Source: Ectobacillus funiculus
GTDB lineage: Bacteria > Bacillota > Bacilli > Bacillales > Bacillaceae_G
Assembly: GCF_042429435.1 (NCBI RefSeq)
Contig: NZ_JBHMAF010000193.1
Direction: 5' to 3' (one strand)
DNA length: 64,000 nt
The position numbers were made by a program, and so were the translations under genes. The notes under the pieces are model-generated. The model had not been told where the DNA came from. It saw nothing but the letters and a program-made list of their open reading frames with translations, and made no database searches. The stretch's first letter is position 1; each line of letters opens with the position of its first letter. Shown piece after piece: positions 35,411 through 44,591 of this stretch.

Positions 35411-35632
35411 GTGCCTGCTTTAAAAAAGGATGTAGTGAATGACTTACAGGATTTAATTGAAAAGCTAAATGAACGAGGAATGTATGATTTAGCAAAGCAA
35501 GCTGCCCGAGTTTTACAAGGTATTCACTCATTTACAACTATAGAAGATGATGATTTATACAAAGGTATTATAAATAAATCCTTAGCCGACGTATGGGATA
35601 ACGAAAAGGACGATGTGTACAATGATTTATGA
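35411..35632 (+). CDS. putative antitoxin of a MazF/PemK-type module
   Basis: A 73-aa acidic, helical protein (KKDVVNDLQDLIEKLNERGM then YDLAKQAARVLQGI) with an acidic tail DVWDNEKDDVYNDL. GTG 35411 has AAGGAAG 8 nt upstream. Its end overlaps the MazF-like gene, the usual antitoxin-first order. It has no AbrB, RHH or HTH fold that I can see, so it would be an unusual antitoxin; the tail may be the part that blocks the toxin. Confidence 0.65.
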   Translation: MPALKKDVVNDLQDLIEKLNERGMYDLAKQAARVLQGIHSFTTIEDDDLYKGIINKSLADVWDNEKDDVYNDL

Positions 35633-35984
35633 TAAAGGAGACATTGTATTAATTCCATTTCCTTTTGCTGATGGGGCCGGATATAAAAAACGTCCGGCTC
35701 TTGTTATGAGCTGCAAACCACACCATGAGAAATATGCTAGATATATGTGTCTAGCTATTACAAGCCAACCTGCAAACCCACGAATTAACCGCTATGAACT
35801 TCAATTCGATTTCCCAATTGAATTTGGTCTGATCCTTGAGCCATCTTGGGTTGTAGTAGACAAAGTATTTTCGATAGATGAAAGCTATATTATCAGAAAG
35901 CTAGGACAGGTTGATTTTGATCATCTAACAAGAATAGATAGGATGTTTTCGCAAATATTGCACAAGGATCTACATAATCTATAA
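35622..35984 (+). CDS. MazF/PemK-family endoribonuclease toxin
   Basis: A 120-aa SH3-like barrel toxin. The family opening KGDIVLIPFPFADGAGYKKR and the PALVMS strand are clear, and a conserved LAITSQ strand follows, corresponding to the T/S catalytic position. These enzymes cut mRNA at short sites. ATG 35622 is preferred on spacing over ATG 35613. It overlaps the antitoxin gene by 11 nt. Confidence 0.82.
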   Translation: MIYDKGDIVLIPFPFADGAGYKKRPALVMSCKPHHEKYARYMCLAITSQPANPRINRYELQFDFPIEFGLILEPSWVVVDKVFSIDESYIIRKLGQVDFDHLTRIDRMFSQILHKDLHNL

Positions 35985-36008
35985 ATTAACTAATAAGGGG
36001 GCCTATGT

Positions 36009-36905
36009 ATGACCAAGTTAGTTTATCTCAAAAAAGTTTCATTAGCTAACGGAGAAACGCTAGGCTATAGGGAAAGAATAGGTGGAGAAGAAAATCTCCT
36101 GCTGATTCATGGGAATATGACTTCATCGAAGCATTGGGATCTTCTGATTGAAGAACTAGATTCAAAGTATAAATTATACGCGGTAGATATGAGGGGATTT
36201 GGGATTTCATCCTATCATACACCCATTGAACGTATTAAGGACTTTTCCGATGACATTAAATTGTTTGTTGACGAAATGGGACTTAAAAATTTTGGAATCA
36301 TTGGATGGTCAACAGGCGGAGCAGTAGCAATGGAATTTTGTGCTGATTATCCTGGCTATTGTAATCGTCTAATTTTGCTTTCTGCTGCTTCGACGAGAGG
36401 ATATCCTTTCTATGGAACAGATCAGAATGGTCAACCAGATATAACAAAGCGATTGCAAACAGTTGTCGATATACAAAAGGACCCTCTTAGAACGATTCCT
36501 ATTCAGAGGGCTTACGATTCGAAAGATAGAGAAATGTTAAAGGGGATTTGGAATGCTTTAATTTATCGCAAAGCACAGCCTAAGCCTGAAAAGTATGAGG
36601 AATACATAGAAGACATGATTACACAGAGAAATTTAGCTGACGTCTATCATTCTTTAAATACGTTTAATATAAGTATGAAATATAATGGGCTAACCCAAGG
36701 ATCAGATAAAGTGAACGCTATTACCATACCTGTACTTGTGCTAAGAGGGGACGAAGATCTGGTTATTACAGATGAGATGACAAAAGAAATCTTAGAGGAT
36801 TTCAAAGGTCGGGCGCAGTATGTAGAATTAACAGGATGTGGGCATTCACCGCTAGTTGATAACTTAAAATTGCTAACAGCGGAGGTTGAAAAGTTTCTTG
36901 GTTAG
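36009..36905 (+). CDS. phaZ: alpha/beta hydrolase, probably intracellular PHB depolymerase
   Basis: A 298-aa hydrolase. Oxyanion block LLIHGNMTSSKHWD, nucleophile elbow GWSTGG with Ser101, Asp in RGDEDLVIT and His in GCGHSPLVD complete the triad. The length, lipase-like box and Ser position agree with the PhaZ intracellular polyhydroxybutyrate depolymerase of Bacillus thuringiensis/megaterium (Ser102 in GWSMGG) as I recall it. A general esterase is the alternative. Single gene, with a strong terminator after it. Confidence 0.7.
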   Translation: MTKLVYLKKVSLANGETLGYRERIGGEENLLLIHGNMTSSKHWDLLIEELDSKYKLYAVDMRGFGISSYHTPIERIKDFSDDIKLFVDEMGLKNFGIIGWSTGGAVAMEFCADYPGYCNRLILLSAASTRGYPFYGTDQNGQPDITKRLQTVVDIQKDPLRTIPIQRAYDSKDREMLKGIWNALIYRKAQPKPEKYEEYIEDMITQRNLADVYHSLNTFNISMKYNGLTQGSDKVNAITIPVLVLRGDEDLVITDEMTKEILEDFKGRAQYVELTGCGHSPLVDNLKLLTAEVEKFLG

Positions 36906-37031
36906 TCTGTAAAGTGCAGATTTCCGCAATACCTTTGGATATTATAAAATAAATTGTGAACCTTCGAGAAGTAATTGTTTTTTCTTTAAGTAAATTGAAT
37001 TTTTATAAAATAATCTATATAGTAAATAAAA

Positions 37032-37087
37032 AAAGAAGGTGACTCCAAAAAGGTTTTTTAAAGACCTTTTGGAGTCACCTTTCTTTC
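37032..37087 (+). terminator. strong intrinsic terminator
   Basis: AAGGTGACTCC with its complement GGAGTCACCTT, extended by A and T runs to a stem of more than 20 bp. Confidence 0.9.
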
Positions 37088-37181
37088 TAAGATAGTAGGA
37101 GATGCTTTTTACTACCTTTAATCCCTTCTTCGGATATAAAAGTATTTAAACAAGGTTATGTTTATAAGGAGATTTGAAATA

Positions 37182-37769
37182 ATGGGTAATACATTTCCAA
37201 AATATTATGATTTCTTTATGGGTCCTTTAGAAAAAGGGAAATTCCAATCGATCAGAAAAGAATTACTCCAAAAAGCGAACGGGGTAGTTCTCGAAGTAGG
37301 TTCAGGAACCGGAATTAATTTTCCGTATTATGAGTCTGTTATAAAGGTAACTGCCATTGAACCCAATCAGCACATGATTAAACGTTCTAGTAAAAGAAGA
37401 GAAATGTCTGTAGTTCCTATAGAAGTTATTGAGGAAAGCGCAGAACGATTGCCCTTTGCTGATAATACCTTCGATACCGTAGTAGCTACTTTGGTACTCT
37501 GTACAATTCCAAATCCTGAATTAGCTGTACAAGAAATGAAAAGGGTTTGCAAATATAAAGGTAAGATTCTTCTTTTTGAGCATGTTCGAATGAAAAATCT
37601 CTTTCTGGCTACATTACAGGATTGGCTAACGCCTTTATGGAAAAAAGTATGTGATGGTTGTTGCTTAAATCGAAATACGGTTCAAATGATACAGGCAAAT
37701 GGATTAGAAATATTAAATAAAAGAACTTTTTATAATGGACTTTTCATTGAACTAGAACTTAAGAAATAA
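37182..37769 (+). CDS. class I methyltransferase, UbiE/PhcB-like
   Basis: A 195-aa SAM-dependent methyltransferase. Motif I is VVLEVGSGTGINFPYY, the acidic residue of motif II is in VTAIEPNQHM, and NTFDTVVATLVLCTIPNPE is the motif II/III region. A CDGCCLNRNT segment near the C-terminus matches thiol-rich members of this group. AAGGAGA precedes ATG 37182. Substrate unknown. Confidence 0.83.
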   Translation: MGNTFPKYYDFFMGPLEKGKFQSIRKELLQKANGVVLEVGSGTGINFPYYESVIKVTAIEPNQHMIKRSSKRREMSVVPIEVIEESAERLPFADNTFDTVVATLVLCTIPNPELAVQEMKRVCKYKGKILLFEHVRMKNLFLATLQDWLTPLWKKVCDGCCLNRNTVQMIQANGLEILNKRTFYNGLFIELELKK

Positions 37770-37841
37770 AAGGAAATATTTAAACTTTTCCAGTTTGATA
37801 AATAAGGATGGACTAGCGCAATAGAGTACAGGAGTGAGTAA

Positions 37842-38035
37842 ATGGATATGCAAGTTAAAGTAGCATTACACACAAATAAAAAGATAAAAAAGAAGGTCCC
37901 TTTATTATATAATACCTTGGGCAGCTATTTTTTGGTGAAGCAGAAAGGACATATCCATCAACAGATCTTTGGAATAACTGTTTGATTAAAGAATTAAATG
38001 AAACAAAAGATTGGATTATAAAGAACAGAAATTGA
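37842..38035 (+). pseudogene. frameshifted small gene
   Basis: A good start (CAGGAGTG before ATG 37842) reads MDMQVKVALHTNKKIKKKVP then LLYNTLGSYF; at a run of six T near 37932 the sensible frame moves by one and continues FGEAERTYPSTDLWNNCLIK to a stop at 38035. The unshifted frame stops at 37985. A slipped homopolymer has probably inactivated it. Further coding-like text to 38150 may belong to the same gene. Family not recognised. Confidence 0.5.
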
Positions 38036-38304
38036 TAATAAGCAAGGGAACCCTAACCTGTTGGAATGATGGAGATTTCATAGGGGATACTCGTGTTGAA
38101 AATGAAAGGGAAAGAATACTTGATAATAAGAAGCATATATTTGATTAGTTTCAATAACACGGCGACTGTACATTTCCCTTTTTTAACCATAAAAAGGTAT
38201 TTTTTTACACAAATCAAAAAACTTTCGCTGGCGCTGGTTTTGTATTCATATTGAGAAGAGAGTAGGAGCGAAAACTTTACTGTGAAAGTTGGTGTTTACT
38301 TAAT

Positions 38305-40368
38305 ATGTCTGAAGATAAAAGGATTTTGGCCTTGGAAAATCGAGTTTCAATGCTTGAAAAGGAAGTAGCGTTCCTAAAAACAACGGCTGTAGAGAATGAA
38401 CGTGTTAAAAATGATCATGTAGCATTTGAAGAAAAAGAAAAAGATGTAATTGCGGAACAAAAAGATACAAATATTGCAGTCTCTCTAGAACCAATTATGA
38501 TAAACAAACCCACTGTCCAAGTTAACCCCGAACATGCTCCTGCTACTCCCTCTAAATCTAAAAAGAAAGAAGTTGATTGGGAGAAACTCCTTGGGCAAGT
38601 ATGGTTGCCAAGAATTTTCATATTTGTATTAATTTTAGGGATTCTTTGGGGATTTAAAGCTGCTGTTGATAGTGGGTTCATTACCGAACCGATTCGAGTT
38701 GTTCTTGGAATGATTACTGCTGGTGTTTTAATTTATTTAGGAGAAAAACAAATCAAGAAGAACCATGAAGCTTTGGGTCAGGTCTTGCTCGGCGGTTCTG
38801 TTGTAATTTTTATTTTATCAACGTTTGCAGCTCATATGTTGTATGGATTAATAGTTCCTAGTTTTGCCTTCATTTTGAACGTATTGTGGGTTATTTTAGG
38901 CATTTACTTATCACATAGACATAATTCACAACCTATTTCAATTATAGCTGCTGTTGCAGGATTTCTAGTTCCTTACTTGGTTGAAAATAAAGGGGACAGT
39001 ACACTGTTCCTTGTAGCATATGAAGTAATATTTTATCTTTCATTGCTTAAATATGCATTGCTTAAGAAATTTATTTATTTATACATTACAAGTGGAGGGC
39101 TTTTACATATTTCTTTATTAATTATGTGTGTATTCCCAGGAGACCAAATTGAAGCGGCAACTGTTGCTATTATGGTTCAACATGTATTTTTATTGCTAAC
39201 ATTTTTAAGAAAAGAGTTATTCATAACTGCTCAAAAAGCAACATTGTTTACGAGCTTTGTGTTAACACAACTTTGGGCAGGTGTTGGATTTGCAGATGCC
39301 CTGTATTCCTCATTCTTGGCTATTTTCTTTGCTGTCTACACTGTGTTATCGTACGTGTATTTTGGAAAAAACAAAGAAAAATTAAATATTACCCTTCCAA
39401 TTGCAACATATGCATTATCCATGTTTCTATTGGATATATCAAAAGAAGAACATATAGGTCTAGCATTTTTAATTGAAGGAGTAATTGCTTTGTATATTGG
39501 ATTAGCTGGGAAAATTAAAAACCAAACTATCGCTGGAGGATTAGTTTATGCTGTAGGTGTTCTTTTAACTGCATTTGATGAGATTGAAAGATTTTTATCT
39601 GTTGAAACAGTAGCATGGCTAATGATGATTGTTTCCTTATTTACAGTAGGCTATGTGTTTAAGAAATTTAAATTAAGAATTGAAAACAAAAGATTTAGTT
39701 ATAATTCTATCATTAATCTTTTATCTGGTTTTACAGTGTTTTCTATATTCTCGTTTATTGTTCAGGTTTTGGATAATAAATATGAAGGTGTTGCAGTTCT
39801 TTTAGAAGGTTTAATAGCTTTTTATATTGCCGTTAAACAAAGATTACAAAACCGAGTTGTTGTTTCTGCAATTGTTTATATTATAGGTGTTACTTTCATT
39901 ACATTAAACGGTATTGATGAAGTAATATCGTTTGAAACAGTGGCTTGGATTGCAATGCTTACTTCCTTTGTCTATATGAGAAAATTATCAGATAACCTTA
40001 ACAAATTTTTTGAAGATACTTCAGGATTTCTAAATATTTTATTTGGAGCTACAGCTATATATATCCTTGTGTTTATTACGCAGTTAGGAGCAGTTGCTAC
40101 AGTATCTTTCTCAAACAATATACAAAGCCTTACGATTTCATCCCTTTGGGCAATTTATGCAATCGTGGGTGTAGTTTATGGAGCAATAAAAAGAAATAAA
40201 AAGATTAGATTATTGGGAATAGGTTTGTTGTTTTTAACGTTGTTAAAATTGATATTCATTGATATGGCAAGCATATCTATTCTTGTGCGAGCTATTTTAT
40301 TCATTGGTCTTGGATTTATAGGTGTCGCTTTATCAAGATTCTTTTATTCAAACAAAAAAGGGGAATAA
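38305..40368 (+). CDS. DUF2339 polytopic membrane protein
   Basis: A 687-aa protein. Residues 1-35 form a coiled coil (RILALENRVSMLEKEVAFLK), 36-85 a linker, then ...DWEKLLGQVWLPRIFIFVLI begins a run of about 18-20 membrane helices with duplicated blocks. In the repeats the same pattern (VETVAWLMMIVSL, FETVAWIAMLTSF) returns. This is the DUF2339 family, of unknown role at the envelope. The ribosome site is weak. Its stop codon lies inside the terminator hairpin. Confidence 0.85.
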   Translation: MSEDKRILALENRVSMLEKEVAFLKTTAVENERVKNDHVAFEEKEKDVIAEQKDTNIAVSLEPIMINKPTVQVNPEHAPATPSKSKKKEVDWEKLLGQVWLPRIFIFVLILGILWGFKAAVDSGFITEPIRVVLGMITAGVLIYLGEKQIKKNHEALGQVLLGGSVVIFILSTFAAHMLYGLIVPSFAFILNVLWVILGIYLSHRHNSQPISIIAAVAGFLVPYLVENKGDSTLFLVAYEVIFYLSLLKYALLKKFIYLYITSGGLLHISLLIMCVFPGDQIEAATVAIMVQHVFLLLTFLRKELFITAQKATLFTSFVLTQLWAGVGFADALYSSFLAIFFAVYTVLSYVYFGKNKEKLNITLPIATYALSMFLLDISKEEHIGLAFLIEGVIALYIGLAGKIKNQTIAGGLVYAVGVLLTAFDEIERFLSVETVAWLMMIVSLFTVGYVFKKFKLRIENKRFSYNSIINLLSGFTVFSIFSFIVQVLDNKYEGVAVLLEGLIAFYIAVKQRLQNRVVVSAIVYIIGVTFITLNGIDEVISFETVAWIAMLTSFVYMRKLSDNLNKFFEDTSGFLNILFGATAIYILVFITQLGAVATVSFSNNIQSLTISSLWAIYAIVGVVYGAIKRNKKIRLLGIGLLFLTLLKLIFIDMASISILVRAILFIGLGFIGVALSRFFYSNKKGE

Positions 40369-40382
40369 CACCCCTTTTTTTT
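40354..40382 (+). terminator. intrinsic terminator overlapping a stop codon
   Basis: AAAAAAGGGG pairs with CCCCTTTTTT, loop AATAACA; the TAA of the DUF2339 gene lies in the loop. Confidence 0.9.
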
Positions 40383-40495
40383 GGAAGCCAAGTTTTGTTG
40401 TTTCTGCAACTTGATTATGAATAGTTACAACAGTACAGAAGAAAGAAAAGGCAAGGTATTATTCCTTGACTTTTTTACATGATAGGGAGGATTGT

Positions 40496-40800
40496 ATTGT
40501 TTGTTAGGTCTATATCCTGACATGTTAAATCAATAATTTCTTGCCTTCTCATACCCGTTGTAGTTAATAATTTAAACAACAACAGATTTCGATAGAGGAG
40601 GGGGAGAGAGGGCTATCATCATATTCCAAGAATCGAAACAGTTTTCGTGATTCCTCTAATTTCATATATGCTGAAAGCTTCTTATCTGCTTTGGGGGCCT
40701 GAATATAAAGTCTATGGGAGAGTAGTTTTCCTTTAAACAAAACTGACTAAATAATTTTAAACAAGAGATTCGCCGCTGTAAGGTTCGAGGTTTAATGGCA
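40496..40800 (-). pseudogene. tyrosine recombinase (integrase) relic
   Basis: Read on the minus strand in changing frames: KPRTLQRRISCLKLFSQFCL then KENYS, then APKADKKLSAYMKLEESRKL with FRFLEYDD, then LLFKLLTTTGMRRQEIIDLT with CQDIDLTNNTI. This is the core-binding domain and first catalytic Arg (TGMRRQE) of a XerC/phage-type integrase. At least two frameshifts and loss of the C-terminal half make it dead. Confidence 0.75.
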
Positions 40801-41036
40801 TAGTTTAATTAACACCTGATCTTGGATAAAGCGTCTTCGTCATCAGGAAGTTGAAACAGGATCAAGTTATTGGTACGCTTGAGCTTGTTTCAGGTTTACA
40901 TAATATATAGTGAGGTTAAAAGTTTTAGAAATTATCGGAAGGAGTGAACTCTTGAACAGAACCATCCATTCATGTTACATAATTTATAGCAGGAGTGATT
41001 GAAGGGGATGGATAGGTTCAAAAAACAGGATATGTT
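40801..41036. other. intergenic, possible further integrase relic
   Basis: No intact gene. Minus-strand text LFQLPDDEDALSKIR at about 40815-40870 may be an earlier part of the integrase relic, but it is too short to be sure. Confidence 0.3.
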
Positions 41037-41276
41037 ATGAACATTACGACAGGCAGCTTACAATTTACTAAAGGACTTTTATCTGTTTTCCAGACATGGA
41101 AGTTACGGTCTGAAGTGGCTACTGAAACGAGTCAAGCAGGTAATACAATATACCGAGTTTGGGTTAAAGGTAAAGATGACCTTCCGAAATTGGCAAAGAT
41201 AGTATATAATGACATTGCTGTAATCTATGATTCTTATAAGAAAAATCACATAGAGCAGCATACAGAGCGATATTAA
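41037..41276 (+). CDS. hypothetical protein, 79 aa
   Basis: A coding-like frame MNITTGSLQFTKGLLSVFQT to HIEQHTERY with a mixed alpha/beta look, but the ribosome site is poor (CAGGAT only). It ends 27 nt before a gene with a very strong site. It may be 5'-truncated by the rearrangement that left the integrase relic next to it. No family recognised. Confidence 0.4.
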   Translation: MNITTGSLQFTKGLLSVFQTWKLRSEVATETSQAGNTIYRVWVKGKDDLPKLAKIVYNDIAVIYDSYKKNHIEQHTERY

Positions 41277-41303
41277 TCTACAATACTTAGGAGGTGCCAT
41301 AAT

Positions 41304-41675
41304 ATGTGGAAATCTGTAAATGGAAGGTTAATTCAAACAACAGATACTGCTAGAATCAAATTTAGAACAAATGTTAGTAAATCAATAATAGATACATTAC
41401 ATGCTTTGGCGATTGAACATGATACTCATCCGAACTACTTACTTGAAAGCGGCCTGCAAATGGTGTTGTCTCAAGGAGTCATTACATTTAATAAACAATC
41501 AAGACCTAAAGACCGGATTCAATATAAAACAACTTATGATAAGGAATTATTAGAGCAAGTTAAAGAATTTGCAAAAAACCACAACTTATTTATTAATGAT
41601 GTCTTAGAATACAGTGTTGATTTTATCGATTTTGAAAACATTAAAAATAGTAGCCATAAACATCGGATAGAGTAG
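41304..41675 (+). CDS. hypothetical protein, 123 aa, cereus-group type
   Basis: AGGAGGTG precedes ATG 41304. The text has two similar halves: IKFRTNVSKSIIDTLHALAI...LLESGLQMVLSQGVITFNK and IQYKTTYDKELLEQVKEFAK...VLEYSVDFIDFENIK, which suggests an internal duplication of a ribbon-helix-helix-like unit. I recall close relatives in the Bacillus cereus group that are often misnamed rRNA methyltransferase; there is no SAM-binding motif here. Function unknown; DNA binding is possible. Confidence 0.7.
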   Translation: MWKSVNGRLIQTTDTARIKFRTNVSKSIIDTLHALAIEHDTHPNYLLESGLQMVLSQGVITFNKQSRPKDRIQYKTTYDKELLEQVKEFAKNHNLFINDVLEYSVDFIDFENIKNSSHKHRIE

Positions 41676-42042
41676 AGCCTTTTTTCTATCTCCTACAACG
41701 CCCCGAACATAATACATATTATCGGAAGTTATAAAGAGAAAATAGATTTTGTTTCAAATTCAAAGTAAACTTTAGATATTGAGACAAAAGAGAAATTTAA
41801 AGATATGACTCATAATCCTATTTTATAAGCTTTAAGCTGCATTTCATTTATGATCCTGTTCCCGATCCCCATAGCATGTCCAAATTTATATTTTGAACAA
41901 TAAATGACCTTAAAATCAATTGGGTACTGGAGTAATTTTCAACATAATGAGTGTATTTCTTTTTAAGATGGTGTTTTGCATAGATTAGCCTTCTCTAAGA
42001 ATTTTACATTCTAAATATTGAATATAAATCCAGAACCCTTTG
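41676..42042. other. intergenic, with a possible minus-strand relic
   Basis: On the minus strand, 41820-41943 reads a coding-like tail YPIDFKVIYCSKYKFGHAMG then IGNRIINEMQLKAYKIGL with no start, probably the end of a deleted gene. Nothing else is supported. Confidence 0.3.
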
Positions 42043-42954
42043 TCATTGTTTTAAATTATCAATAAAAATTCGTAATGGAATCAAACCACTTCTTGGCATA
42101 CAGCTGCTGATAGCTGCTGTGAGATTTAGTTCGGGAACAACGATAATATATTGTCCTCCGTATCCCATTGCAAAGTACATGTCCATCGGTACATCAAATT
42201 TCTTCCGGTCCAGCACCCACCAATGAAATCCATATGAACCAATATGTTCGTAAGTTTTAAAATGCGGGATTGTAGATTGACGGATCCAGTCTGAGGAGAT
42301 AATTTGCCTTCCTTCCCAGTTGCCGTTTTGCAAAAACAGCCGACCAATCTTCAGCATGTCCTTTGTCTTCATTTTCATGCTGAAGCCTCCTATGTAAACG
42401 CCTTGTGGGTCTTGCTCCCACTCATATTGTGTGATTCCTAAAGGGGCAAATAAGGATTGCTGAGCAAATTGCCTTGTCGACATTCCTGTTATGTTTTGTA
42501 AAAGGGCACTAAGCAGATGCGAGGAGCCAGAATTATAGTTCATTTTAATGCCTGGGCATTCTAGCAAGGGGCGTTTGAGTACATACTGAGTCCAATTTTT
42601 TGATTTTACAAAAAAGGATGGAAATCTTACTCCGCTTCCGTTCCCAAACTCCTCCCACTTTTCCCCTGTTGTCATTGTTAATAAATGATATAGGGTCAAA
42701 CTTCGTTTATTTTCAGGAAGAGTAGGGAAAAAGTGATTAAGCGGTGTTTCAATGTTTAGAATATATCCTTTATCTATTGCTATTCCAATGAGTGCAGCTG
42801 TAATGCTTTTTGTAATAGAATTGATTTTATGGAGCTGAATGGCATCTTCTGCTTTTTTGTAGTATTCCTTTATGATTTTGCCGTCCTGCACTACTAAAAA
42901 GGCATTCACTTTCTTCTTTGTGTATTGCTTTACTATTTCTTCAACGTTCAACAT
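42043..42954 (-). CDS. beta-lactamase-related serine hydrolase
   Basis: A 303-aa class C/PBP4*-like enzyme. The SxxK pair is Ser46-Ile-Thr-Lys49, the tyrosine motif is Tyr140-Asn-Ser142, and the third motif lies in MGYGGQYIIVVPE, with no HTG/KTG in classical form. There is no signal peptide, so it acts inside the cell, probably as an esterase or peptidase rather than a beta-lactamase. GAGGTG precedes ATG 42954. Confidence 0.82.
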   Translation of the reverse strand: MLNVEEIVKQYTKKKVNAFLVVQDGKIIKEYYKKAEDAIQLHKINSITKSITAALIGIAIDKGYILNIETPLNHFFPTLPENKRSLTLYHLLTMTTGEKWEEFGNGSGVRFPSFFVKSKNWTQYVLKRPLLECPGIKMNYNSGSSHLLSALLQNITGMSTRQFAQQSLFAPLGITQYEWEQDPQGVYIGGFSMKMKTKDMLKIGRLFLQNGNWEGRQIISSDWIRQSTIPHFKTYEHIGSYGFHWWVLDRKKFDVPMDMYFAMGYGGQYIIVVPELNLTAAISSCMPRSGLIPLRIFIDNLKQ

Positions 42955-42973
42955 CGCACCTCATTTCTTTGCT

Positions 42974-43007
42974 AAAAAGCCCCTTCACTAAACTCGAAGG
43001 AGCTTTT
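42974..43007 (-). terminator. intrinsic terminator
   Basis: AAAAGC-CCTTC pairs with GAAGG-GCTTTT; it lies between the CMD gene (ends 43016) and the serine hydrolase start on the minus strand. Confidence 0.6.
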
Positions 43008-43015
43008 GTTATTAC

Positions 43016-43381
43016 TTAGTGTTTTTGTTGTTTTAATTCCGTTATGCATTCCTGTACAAGTGTGACAGCTTGGCTCATGGCTGCTCCTCCTGCAAATGCA
43101 GCTGCAACACCGCATGCCTCTAAGATTTGTTCTTCTGAGCACCCTTGGTCTATACAGCCTTTTGTATGGTAGATGGTACAATATTCATCCTGCAAAGATA
43201 AGCTAATTCCTAAAGCGATAAGTTGCTTTTCGCGCTGTGATAATGCACCCTCTTGAAAGCAAGCCTCTGTAAATGCATTAAAGGCTTGTGCGATATGAGG
43301 CACCTTTTGTGTGAATTGTCCTAATCCTTCCTTGTAATGATGTAAGGATTGATGCGTAGAGCTTTGAAATTCACCTTGCAT
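43016..43381 (-). CDS. carboxymuconolactone decarboxylase-like (AhpD-fold) protein
   Basis: A 121-aa all-helical AhpD-fold protein: REKQLIALGISLSLQDEYCT then IYHTKGCIDQGCSEEQILEA. AhpD-type oxidoreductases use CxxC before the His; here it is C-T-I-Y-H, so only one of the redox cysteines remains and peroxidase-type chemistry is unlikely. It is closer to the YurZ branch of unknown role. Start at 43381. Confidence 0.78.
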   Translation of the reverse strand: MQGEFQSSTHQSLHHYKEGLGQFTQKVPHIAQAFNAFTEACFQEGALSQREKQLIALGISLSLQDEYCTIYHTKGCIDQGCSEEQILEACGVAAAFAGGAAMSQAVTLVQECITELKQQKH

Positions 43382-43451
43382 GTGTGTTTCCTCCGTTTCG
43401 TAAGTTGTTCGTCGTAGCTTAGTATGCTTTATAACATCAAATTCCTATACA

Positions 43452-43480
43452 CAAAAAAACAGGAGTAAAATACTCCTGTT
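43452..43480 (-). terminator. intrinsic terminator
   Basis: ACAGGAGTA with TACTCCTGT and then TTTTTTT on the minus strand, overlapping the stop of the histidine kinase gene. Confidence 0.85.
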
Positions 43481-44591
43481 ACACAGCTTTATTCGGCAAT
43501 ACGATACGAAATGTTGTGCCCTTATTTAGTTCGCTTTCGATATCCACTTTGCCATGGTGATTCTCAATGATTTTAAAGCTAACCATTAGACCAAGACCGT
43601 TCCCATTTTTCTTTGTTGTAAAGAAAGGCTCTCCAATTTTAGCTAACTGATCCTTAGAAAGTCCTACGCCTGTATCTTGAATAGAGATTTGTACTTGATT
43701 GCTATCAACAAGTGTTTTAATAAAAATATCTCCACCGTTTGGCATAGCTTCAATTCCATTTTTAATAAAGTTTAAAAAGACCTGCTTTAGGCGATCTTCA
43801 TCACATTCAACTTGAATTATCTCTTGATCTCTATGAAAATGGATACATACACTTTTCTTTCTTGCTTCAAATTCTAGTAAAGATACAACATTTTGGATTA
43901 CCGGGACAATATTTCGTTCTTTTAACTGAACTATTTTTGGTTTTGCCAGTACAAGAAAATCTTCGACAATTGAATTCACACGATCTACTTCATCAAGGAT
44001 AATATCGAGGTATTCTCGTCTTTCTTCACTTTCCTCATCAAGCTGCAAAAACTCGGCGTATCCTTTCATAGAGGTGAGTGGATTGCGGATTTCATGAGCG
44101 ATACCAGCCGCCATTTTCCCAACGGCCGCTAGCTTATCTTGTACACGCAGCAAGGCTTCTGTATTTTTTCTTTCCGTAATATCGTTCCGAATTGCTAGAT
44201 ATTGATATGGTTTGCCGTTGTCATTTAAAAACGGGACAATCGTTGTGTCAACCCAATAATACGTCCCATCTTTTGCTTTATTTTTGATTTCGCCTTTCCA
44301 TACCTGCCCTTGCCCGATGGTTCTCCACATTTCTTTAAAGAAGCTTTTAGGATGATAACCAGAATTCAAAATACGATGATCTTGCCCGACTACCTCTTCG
44401 CGGCTATATTTGGATATTTCACAAAACTTATCATTTACACTTGTTATAACGCCCTTTTCGTTTGTAAAGGCTACAATAGAAGATTGATCTAAGGCGAACT
44501 TGATATCACTTAATTCTTTAAGTGTTTCTTTCAATCGGCTTTCTGCAGTTTTTTGATTTGGAATGTCAGTCCGATTTGCTATTTCGTTCAT
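43479..44591 (-). CDS. PAS-domain sensor histidine kinase
   Basis: A 370-aa soluble kinase. A short coiled N-terminus, one PAS domain with its C-terminal cap (about 25-145; WVDTTIVPFLNDNGKPYQYL, IRNDITERK), a dimerisation domain with the phospho-accepting His166 (GIAHEIRNPLTSMKGYAEFL), then an HATPase domain with NFIKNGIEAM, DTGVGLSK and GNGLGLMV. The H-box is of the KinA-KinE type that feeds the sporulation phosphorelay. No response regulator is adjacent, so an orphan sporulation-type kinase is plausible. ATG 44591 has AAGGAGGG upstream, at long spacing. Confidence 0.88.
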   Translation of the reverse strand: MNEIANRTDIPNQKTAESRLKETLKELSDIKFALDQSSIVAFTNEKGVITSVNDKFCEISKYSREEVVGQDHRILNSGYHPKSFFKEMWRTIGQGQVWKGEIKNKAKDGTYYWVDTTIVPFLNDNGKPYQYLAIRNDITERKNTEALLRVQDKLAAVGKMAAGIAHEIRNPLTSMKGYAEFLQLDEESEERREYLDIILDEVDRVNSIVEDFLVLAKPKIVQLKERNIVPVIQNVVSLLEFEARKKSVCIHFHRDQEIIQVECDEDRLKQVFLNFIKNGIEAMPNGGDIFIKTLVDSNQVQISIQDTGVGLSKDQLAKIGEPFFTTKKNGNGLGLMVSFKIIENHHGKVDIESELNKGTTFRIVLPNKAV

